64,000 bases of DNA from Oceanicaulis sp052055585. GTDB taxonomy: Bacteria > Pseudomonadota > Alphaproteobacteria > Caulobacterales > Maricaulaceae. Positions 58,861 to 64,000 of this stretch are shown one piece after another. A program made the position numbers and the translations under genes. The first letter of the stretch is position 1, and every line of letters begins with the position of its first letter. The notes beneath the pieces were generated by a model that did no database searches, was not told the DNA's origin, and worked only from the letters and a program-made list of their open reading frames with translations. Location of the stretch: contig NZ_CP170485.1 in the NCBI RefSeq assembly GCF_052055585.1, forward strand, positions 3,041,910 to 3,105,909, read 5' to 3'.

Positions 58861-59634
58861 CTAGACCTTCCAGCCCATATGGATGGCCGCGATGCCGCCC
58901 GACAGATTGGTCACGCTGACGCGCGCAAAGCCCGCCTCTTCCAGCTCCGCCGCAAAGGCGTCCTGATGGGGGAATTTGCGGATGGATTCCACAAGGTACT
59001 GGTAGCTGTCGCGGTCTTTCGCCACCCATTCGCCGATCTGGGGGATCGCGCCGAAGGACCAGGCGTCATAGAGCTTTTCAAGCGGACGCGTGGTGGGGCG
59101 GGAAAACTCCAGACACACAAAGCGCCCGCCGGGTTTCAGCACCCGGCGCATGTCTTTGAGCGCCTTGATCCGGTCGGTCACGTTGCGGATGCCAAAGCCG
59201 ATGGTGATGGCGTCGGCCACCCCGTCATCAAAGGGCAGGCATTCCGCGTTTGCCGTGCACCAGTCCAGCCGGTCGCGCTCGCCGCGCTTGAGGCCCGCCA
59301 GCAGCATCTGTTCGTTGATGTCGGCGACCACGGCTTCGGCATACTGGTTCGTACCGCGCCGCAGGGTCATCGCGTCGGCGCGATCGAGCCAGGCGCGGGC
59401 GATATCGCCCGTACCGCCCGCCACATCGATCAGTCGCGCGCCGGGGCGCGGACCCGCCTTGGTGACGGTGATGTCCTTCCAGACCCGGTGCACTCCGAGA
59501 CTCATCAGGTCGTTCATCAGATCGTATTTGCGCGCCGAGCGGTCAAACACGTTGCGAACAAGGCCCTGCTTCTCGCCGCGGGCCACATCCTTGAAACCAA
59601 AGGAGACGGTATCTTGATCAGGGGTCTGGGTCAT
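58861..59634 (-). CDS. ubiE: Demethylmenaquinone/ubiquinone C-methyltransferase
   Basis: 257 aa from ATG 59634. VRNVFDRSARKYDLMNDLMS, SAM motif LIDVAGGTGDIARAWLDR, DAITIGFGIRNVTD and the closing GGIAAIHMGWKV. C-methylates the ubiquinone precursor at C2. A clear ubiE, with the genuine start at MTQTPDQD. Confidence 0.95.
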   Translation of the reverse strand: MTQTPDQDTVSFGFKDVARGEKQGLVRNVFDRSARKYDLMNDLMSLGVHRVWKDITVTKAGPRPGARLIDVAGGTGDIARAWLDRADAMTLRRGTNQYAEAVVADINEQMLLAGLKRGERDRLDWCTANAECLPFDDGVADAITIGFGIRNVTDRIKALKDMRRVLKPGGRFVCLEFSRPTTRPLEKLYDAWSFGAIPQIGEWVAKDRDSYQYLVESIRKFPHQDAFAAELEEAGFARVSVTNLSGGIAAIHMGWKV

Positions 59635-59702
59635 GGCGCTCAAGCTAGTGCGCGAATGCGGCGAACGCCAGCCTGAGATGCCGCGCCCAAACGCCTCAAC
59701 CC

Positions 59703-60335
59703 TCAGAGGGCCTCAAGCCCCTGTTCGCCGGTGACATAGCGGAACATCGAAAACCCCGCTTCATCCCGCCACCCCCCTTCAGGGCCATAGAAGGCCAGCA
59801 ACACCGGCTTGCCCGGCGGCGCATAGGCGCTGAGCCGGTAGGCGCAGGCGGTGACAAGGCTGAGCCCGTCTACATCCCGGTCCGGGTTCGCCTGGGTCGC
59901 CAGCACCCGCAACCCGGCCCGCGCCTGGGCCAGATCATCACAGGCCCGGCTGAGATGGGCCCACATGCCGCGCCATTGCGCGCTGATCACGGCCGGTTGC
60001 TCCAGCAGCGCGCTGTCGTCGGCCGCATAGACCCGCCAGCTGACAGGATAGGGCCCGCCCTCCGCCAGCCGGACGCTCATCTCGGGCAGGACGCGGTTGA
60101 GCGGTCCCATCTTGGCGGAGATTTCATGACGATGGGCGTCAGAAGCGGGAAGGACCCGATCAATCTCAAGCGCCAGCTCCACCGCCAGATCCCGGGTCCA
60201 GGGATTGCGGACCCGGCGGGCGTAATCGATGGGGCAATCCGCACCCGCGCGCCGCGCCGTCAGCGCCCATAGGGCGGCTGTCACGCACGCGCTCGCTTGC
60301 TGCGCATCAACAAGGCTCGCGCGGCTGGCGCTCAT
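59703..60335 (-). CDS. Hypothetical cytoplasmic protein
   Basis: 210 aa without a signal peptide or membrane segment. Helical N-terminal half and a mixed C-terminal half (LVTACAYRLSAYAPPGKPVL, GFSMFRYVTGEQG). Not recognised. Divergent from mutM with a 47-base gap; the frame is long and coding-like, so it is probably real. Confidence 0.55.
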   Translation of the reverse strand: MSASRASLVDAQQASACVTAALWALTARRAGADCPIDYARRVRNPWTRDLAVELALEIDRVLPASDAHRHEISAKMGPLNRVLPEMSVRLAEGGPYPVSWRVYAADDSALLEQPAVISAQWRGMWAHLSRACDDLAQARAGLRVLATQANPDRDVDGLSLVTACAYRLSAYAPPGKPVLLAFYGPEGGWRDEAGFSMFRYVTGEQGLEAL

Positions 60336-60382
60336 GGCCTATCTCCTCCCCCCAAGGATCCTTTTCTTCAAGGACAGTCTAG

Positions 60383-61243
60383 ATGCCTGAATTGCCGGAA
60401 GTCGAGACGGTGCGGCGCGGTTTGACGCCCGCCATGGAAGGCCGTCGCATTCTCAGCGCCGAGGCGCGTCGTCCCGATTTGCGCTTTGCCTTCCCTGATC
60501 GCTTCGCCGAACGCCTGACCGGCACGGTCGTCGAGCGGCTGGATCGTCGCTCCAAATACCTGCTGGCGCGGCTGGGGTCGGGCGAGACCCTGCTGATGCA
60601 TCTGGGGATGTCGGGGCGGTTCTCGGTGACGGCGGAGGATCTTAGTCGCCAGCCGGGTGATTTCGTCTATGCCGCCCCCGCCAATCCCGCCCATGACCAT
60701 GTCGTCTTCCAGATGGAGGGCGGGGTGACGGTCACCTATAATGATCCGCGTCGCTTCGGCTTCATGACGCTTTATGAGACGGACGCCGAGGAGGCTCAGC
60801 CCTATCTCAAGGATCTGGGCCCAGAGCCGCTCTCGAACGGCTTTTCAGAAGACCTTCTGAACACAGCGTTCAAGGGGCGCCGCAGCCCGATCAAGACCGG
60901 GCTTCTGGATCAGCATGTCGTGGCGGGGCTGGGCAATATCTATGTCTGCGAGGCGCTGTGGCGGGCTCAGATCAGCCCGCGCCGTCTGTGCCATTCCATC
61001 CCCGGCGCGCGGGCGGCGAGACTGGCCCCGGCGGTCCGGTCCGTGATTTCCGAAGCCATCGAGGCGGGCGGCTCCACCCTGCGCGACTATGCCGGCGCGG
61101 ATGGCGCCATGGGCTATTTCCAGCATCGCTTTGACGTGTACGGACGCGAGGGCGAGCCCTGCCATCGCTGCAAGGACAGCACGATTGAACGCATTGTGCA
61201 GTCGGGTCGGTCGAGCTTCTTCTGCCCGTCCTGTCAGCGATAG
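60383..61243 (+). CDS. mutM: Formamidopyrimidine-DNA glycosylase
   Basis: 286 aa. The N-terminal catalytic PELPEVETVRRGL (P2, E3), RRSKYLLARL, LLMHLGMSGRF, NDPRRFGFM and QHVVAGLGNIYVCEALW are present. The C-terminal zinc finger CHRCKDSTIERIVQSGRSSF with CPSC completes it. Removes 8-oxoguanine and Fapy lesions and cuts the abasic strand. The MutM-type K of EALW-region motifs supports MutM rather than Nei. Confidence 0.95.
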   Translation: MPELPEVETVRRGLTPAMEGRRILSAEARRPDLRFAFPDRFAERLTGTVVERLDRRSKYLLARLGSGETLLMHLGMSGRFSVTAEDLSRQPGDFVYAAPANPAHDHVVFQMEGGVTVTYNDPRRFGFMTLYETDAEEAQPYLKDLGPEPLSNGFSEDLLNTAFKGRRSPIKTGLLDQHVVAGLGNIYVCEALWRAQISPRRLCHSIPGARAARLAPAVRSVISEAIEAGGSTLRDYAGADGAMGYFQHRFDVYGREGEPCHRCKDSTIERIVQSGRSSFFCPSCQR

Positions 61244-61352
61244 ACGGACCTGTTCTTAACATGAACTTTCGTTAACCATACCGGTTTGGGTTGAACCCGG
61301 CCCGACGCTGTTTATCCCTTTCACCCAAGAGGTCACCTCAAAGGGGTTTTGA

Positions 61353-62252
61353 ATGTTCAAGCCAATCCTGGGCGCGCTGACGGGTCTGATGCTCGCCATT
61401 TCGCCTGCGCTCGCACAATCTGACGAAGACGCGCCGGCTATCTGGGCGATGTCGGATGCCGACAACACGGTCTATCTCATCGGCACGGTTCATATCCTGC
61501 GTCCCGAAACCGAATGGCGGACGGCGTATCTGTCCGAGGTGCTCGACGAGGTCGAGCAAGTCTGGTTTGAGGCGGACACGGTCTCTGAAGAGGCGACCGC
61601 GCAGATGACCCGGCTGATCCCGCAGCTGGCCGCCAATACGTCCGGCACGCCGCTGACGGGCATGCTGAGCGAACAGGCGCACGCCAATCTCGCCATCGTG
61701 GCCCAGCGTCTGGGCCTGACCGCTGAGCAGCTGGCCGCAGGCCTTGATCCGCTCCAGCCCTGGTTCGCCAGCCTTCAGATTGCTGTCGCCCAGATGCAGG
61801 CGGCGGGCTATGACCCGGCGAGCGGCGTCGAGATCGCCCTGCGTCAGCAGGTCGAGGGCGAGGGCAAGACATTCCATTTCCTGGAAACCGCCGAGGAACA
61901 GCTGCGCTTCTTCGCGGACATGCCGATGCAGACCCAGCTGGCCAATTTCGAGCTGGGCCTTCAGGAAGCCGTGGACAATCCCGACATGCTCGATGACATC
62001 GTCACGGCCTGGCAGTCGGGCGACATGGATCGGCTCAACGCCATCCTGAACGAGGATATGCGCGAACAGACGCCCGAGCTGTATGAGGTGATCCTGGTGC
62101 AGCGCAATCGCAACTGGATCCCCGAAATCGCCGGTGCGCTGGACGGGGATGAGGATGTGCTGGTCGCTGTGGGCGCGGGGCATATGCCCGGCGAGGATGG
62201 CGTGATCGCGCTCCTGCAGGCGCAGGGTCTTGAGGTTCGCCGCGTCCAGTAG
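61353..62252 (+). CDS. Exported TraB/GumN-family protein
   Basis: 299 aa. Signal peptide (LMLAISPALAQ) then the TraB/GumN core: AIWAMSDADNTVYLIGTVHI, VEQVWFEADTVSEEA and the C-terminal VLVAVGAGHMPGEDGVIALL. The conserved GTxH and GxxH pair resembles Tiki-type metalloproteases, so a metal-dependent peptidase role is possible. An upstream TTAACCAT (61272-61279) could be a CtrA half-site. Confidence 0.83.
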   Translation: MFKPILGALTGLMLAISPALAQSDEDAPAIWAMSDADNTVYLIGTVHILRPETEWRTAYLSEVLDEVEQVWFEADTVSEEATAQMTRLIPQLAANTSGTPLTGMLSEQAHANLAIVAQRLGLTAEQLAAGLDPLQPWFASLQIAVAQMQAAGYDPASGVEIALRQQVEGEGKTFHFLETAEEQLRFFADMPMQTQLANFELGLQEAVDNPDMLDDIVTAWQSGDMDRLNAILNEDMREQTPELYEVILVQRNRNWIPEIAGALDGDEDVLVAVGAGHMPGEDGVIALLQAQGLEVRRVQ

Positions 62253-62375
62253 CACGCTGCGTCTGCGAAAAGCGGGGCTCGCCGGGGGTGACCATCGGGC
62301 GGGCTTCCGCTAAGACGGCGCCCGTTTTGCCGCATATCCCGCGCTGATAAGCGCGTAACTGCATCGGAGGGCCGC

Positions 62376-63152
62376 ATGGCCTACAATACGATCCAAGTGA
62401 AAACCGAAGGCCGGGTGGGCGTGATTACGCTCGATCGCCCGTCCGCCCTCAACGCGCTGTGCGACGAGCTTACCAATGAGCTCAAGGACGCCCTCGTCGC
62501 GTTCGAGCGCGATGAGGACATCGGCTGCGTGATCCTGACGGGCTCCGCCAAGGCGTTCGCCGCCGGCGCCGACATCAAGGAGCTTCAGGAGAAGGACTTC
62601 GTGTCCCTCTACAAGCACGACCCGTTCGCGGAATCCTGGGAGAGCGTGGCGCGCTTCCGCAAGCCGATCATCGCGGCGGTGTCCGGCTATGCGCTGGGCG
62701 GCGGCTGCGAGATCGCCATGATGTGTGATTTCATTATCGCGTCGGAGACCGCCAAATTCGGCCAGCCCGAGATCAATCTCGGCGTCATGCCGGGCGCTGG
62801 CGGCACCCAGCGTCTGCCGCGCGCCGTGGGCAAGGGCAAGGCCATGGACATGTGCCTGACCGGCCGCATGATGCCGGCCGAGGAAGCCGAGCGCGCGGGC
62901 CTTGTCAGCCGCATCGTGCCAGCGGAAGAGCTGCTGGACGTCGCCATGGAAGCGGCGACCACGATCGCGTCCAAATCCCTGCCAATCGCCATGATGACCA
63001 AAGAGGCTATCAATATGGCGTTTGAAATGGGTCTGGCCGAGGGCGTGCGCTTTGAACGCCGCGTCTTCCAGTCGCAATTCGCCACCGAGGACCAGAGCGA
63101 AGGCATGGCCGCGTTTGCTGACAAACGCGCTGCGCATTTCAAGCATCGGTGA
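62376..63152 (+). CDS. Enoyl-CoA hydratase
   Basis: 258 aa crotonase. VGVITLDRPSALNALCDELT, FAAGADIKELQ (oxyanion loop), GYALGGGCEIAMMCD, FGQPEINLGVMPGAGGTQRL (both catalytic Glu) and MFRSQ-like tail FERRVFQSQFATEDQSEGMA. Hydrates trans-2-enoyl-CoA in fatty- or amino-acid degradation. Its position just before rpsT is conserved in Caulobacter relatives. Confidence 0.93.
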   Translation: MAYNTIQVKTEGRVGVITLDRPSALNALCDELTNELKDALVAFERDEDIGCVILTGSAKAFAAGADIKELQEKDFVSLYKHDPFAESWESVARFRKPIIAAVSGYALGGGCEIAMMCDFIIASETAKFGQPEINLGVMPGAGGTQRLPRAVGKGKAMDMCLTGRMMPAEEAERAGLVSRIVPAEELLDVAMEAATTIASKSLPIAMMTKEAINMAFEMGLAEGVRFERRVFQSQFATEDQSEGMAAFADKRAAHFKHR

Positions 63153-63160
63153 TGAATCTC

Positions 63161-63203
63161 GGCGTATACCAGTTGACCGCCTCCGCGCGGAACGGTATAC
63201 GCC
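63161..63203. promoter_or_regulatory. Inverted repeat GGCGTATACC/GGTATACGCC upstream of rpsT
   Basis: Perfect 10-base arms at 63161-63170 and 63194-63203 with a 23-base spacer, each containing GTATAC. They start 9 bases after the enoyl-CoA hydratase stop and lie 71 bases before rpsT. Possible terminator-like hairpin (a TTTT lies 13 bases after) or operator/leader of rpsT. Confidence 0.5.
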
Positions 63204-63273
63204 GCGCCTCATAGTTTTACCCGGCGGCCGGCTTTTGGCCTGGCGCCCTTGATCATACGGATCTGGAGACCTC

Positions 63274-63543
63274 ATGGCGAACACGTCATCCGCCAAGAAA
63301 ATGGCGCGCAAGATTGAGCGCCGTACGGCCCTGAACAAAGCCCGTCGCACGCGCATGCGCACCTACGTCAAGAAAGTCGACGCGGCCATCGCGACCGGCG
63401 ATCAGGATCAGGCCCGCGCCGCACTGCGCACCGCCGAGTCCGAACTGATGAAGGCCGTCAGCAAAGGCGTCATCCACAAGAACACCGGCGCACGTAAGGT
63501 GTCTCGCCTTTCGGCCCGCGTGAAGTCGATGACGGCTTCTTAA
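63274..63543 (+). CDS. rpsT: 30S ribosomal protein bS20
   Basis: 89 aa, standard size: MANTSSAKKMARKIERRTAL, NKARRTRMRTYVKKVDAAIA, GVIHKNTGARKVSRLSARVK. Binds 16S rRNA early in 30S assembly. A strong terminator follows. Confidence 0.96.
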   Translation: MANTSSAKKMARKIERRTALNKARRTRMRTYVKKVDAAIATGDQDQARAALRTAESELMKAVSKGVIHKNTGARKVSRLSARVKSMTAS

Positions 63544-63564
63544 AAGCTGGTCCATACCCGGACG

Positions 63565-63607
63565 AAAAAAGAACGCCCGCACAGGATTGTGCGGGCGCTC
63601 TTTTTTG
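63565..63607 (+). terminator. Rho-independent terminator after rpsT
   Basis: AAAAAAGAACGCCCGCACA GGAT TGTGCGGGCGCTCTTTTTT: a 10-bp GC stem extended by A/T pairs, with T-run. Confidence 0.92.
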
Positions 63608-64000
63608 TTCTGCGTCAAATTGGTGCACTCAAATTAACCCAAGCAAATCAATCAGGTAATATATTTATATTACTATTCAGGGCCGGTTTCGCTAGATCAG
63701 AAAATTGCTGCGGTGCAAGCCCTGAAAACAGCAAAATTTTTTTTCAGATCGCAAACGCCCGACCTGCTTTAGGAATCATCCTGTCAAGCGCGGAATCCGA
63801 AAAATGCGTGGGTTAATCATGTTGATTCGCGCGCTCGCGGCGGTAACCTGACGACCTCGACGGAGTTGTCCCCACACGGACCGAAGCCAGTCCGCCGAGC
63901 ACGATTTCATGCGTGCTGGGCGCGGGAGAACTGCGTTTAAAAATCAAGTCGCGACCGCGGGCACACCGGGGCGCGCAGAGTGAAGTGAAGGTTGGGGCAT
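63608..64000. other. Gene-free AT-rich region, probable dnaA leader / origin-proximal DNA
   Basis: These 393 bases hold no convincing gene. 63615-63800 is strongly AT-rich for this genome and contains the palindrome GTAATATA-TT-TATATTAC (63656-63673) and the tract AAAATTTTTTTT near 63731. TTAACCC (63634) and TTAATCATG (63814) could be CtrA half-sites. The stretch from 63830 is GC-rich again. Because rpsT precedes dnaA in Caulobacter, this may be the dnaA upstream region; no consensus TTATCCACA box was found, only a TTGTCCCCACA-like sequence at 63866. Confidence 0.4.

Noticed and set aside
58757..59029. N-terminal extension of the first DGPF gene
   Set aside because: It is antisense to ubiE and unlike any DGPF protein; the family start MQFALLIYES begins at 58756.
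63866..63876. TTGTCCCCACA as a DnaA box
   Set aside because: It does not match the TTATCCACA-type consensus well enough and stands alone; kept only as a note in the origin-proximal region.
1..64000. tRNA, rRNA, CRISPR, integrase/transposase genes
   Set aside because: I looked for cloverleaf-type and rRNA sequences, repeat-spacer arrays and recombinase proteins and saw none; a tRNA covariance scan was not possible here.

Overview
The window reads as chromosomal DNA of a GC-rich, Gram-negative alphaproteobacterium, most likely a Maricaulales/Hyphomonadaceae-type organism (Maricaulis/Oceanicaulis-like). The grounds are the gene orders RNase D-like–lptC–lptA–lptB–rpoN–hpf–ptsN and dut–coaBC–ubiB–ubiE–mutM–enoyl-CoA hydratase–rpsT, a CC0125/CC1285-type lipoprotein, and a fabAB pair. 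In Caulobacter rpsT lies just upstream of dnaA, so the right edge (63.6-64.0 kb) probably approaches dnaA or the origin. I saw no rRNA, tRNA, CRISPR array or complete insertion sequence.

Left edge (1-1.7 kb): an AT-richer foreign island holding a type II restriction-modification locus. It has the end of a DNA methyltransferase, a convergent restriction enzyme with its own HTH domain, and an overlapping controller (C) gene. It abuts the C-terminal remnant of a different, MmeI-like methyltransferase. 1.7-2.7 kb: the divergent ohrR/ohr organic-peroxide switch with its operators. 2.7-4.8 kb: a trimeric autotransporter adhesin. 5.0-10.8 kb: LPS transport (lptCAB), sigma-54, ribosome hibernation factor and EIIA-Ntr. 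10.8-18.2 kb: assorted metabolism and envelope genes, including two glycosyltransferases.

18.3-27.5 kb: the translation genes infC, rpmI, rplT, pheS and pheT. They are interrupted twice. Three secreted proteins built from seven copies of one two-cysteine, PPC-like domain lie between infC and rpmI. A membrane-anchored protein carrying a CYCSV motif lies between pheS and pheT, and has a paralogue at 37.9-38.5 kb. infC appears to start at an AUA codon.

27.6-41 kb: a disordered protein, a prolyl oligopeptidase lipoprotein, dapF, mtaB, ftsY, a sirtuin, an epoxide hydrolase, rarD and a dicarboxylate symporter with a lower-GC segment. 40.5-45.3 kb: a peroxide regulon (ahpD, ahpC, katG, oxyR) with inverted repeats in the ahpC/katG divergent promoter. 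45.5-50.2 kb: fabB/fabA, a metallo-beta-lactamase-fold protein and moeB. 50.3-53 kb: a lipoprotein, then a PIF1-like helicase translationally coupled to an HTH-PIN protein.

53-63.5 kb: dut (start codon just after a strong hairpin), separately encoded CoaB and CoaC, ubiB, an ECF42-type sigma factor with two DGPF/YCII partners, ubiE, mutM, a TraB/GumN protein, enoyl-CoA hydratase and rpsT. The last 390 bases are an AT-rich, gene-free region. The most novel-looking items are the two-Cys repeat-protein cluster, the helicase/HTH-PIN pair, the CYCSV family, the dut and hpf leader hairpins, the AUA start of infC and the coaBC fission.
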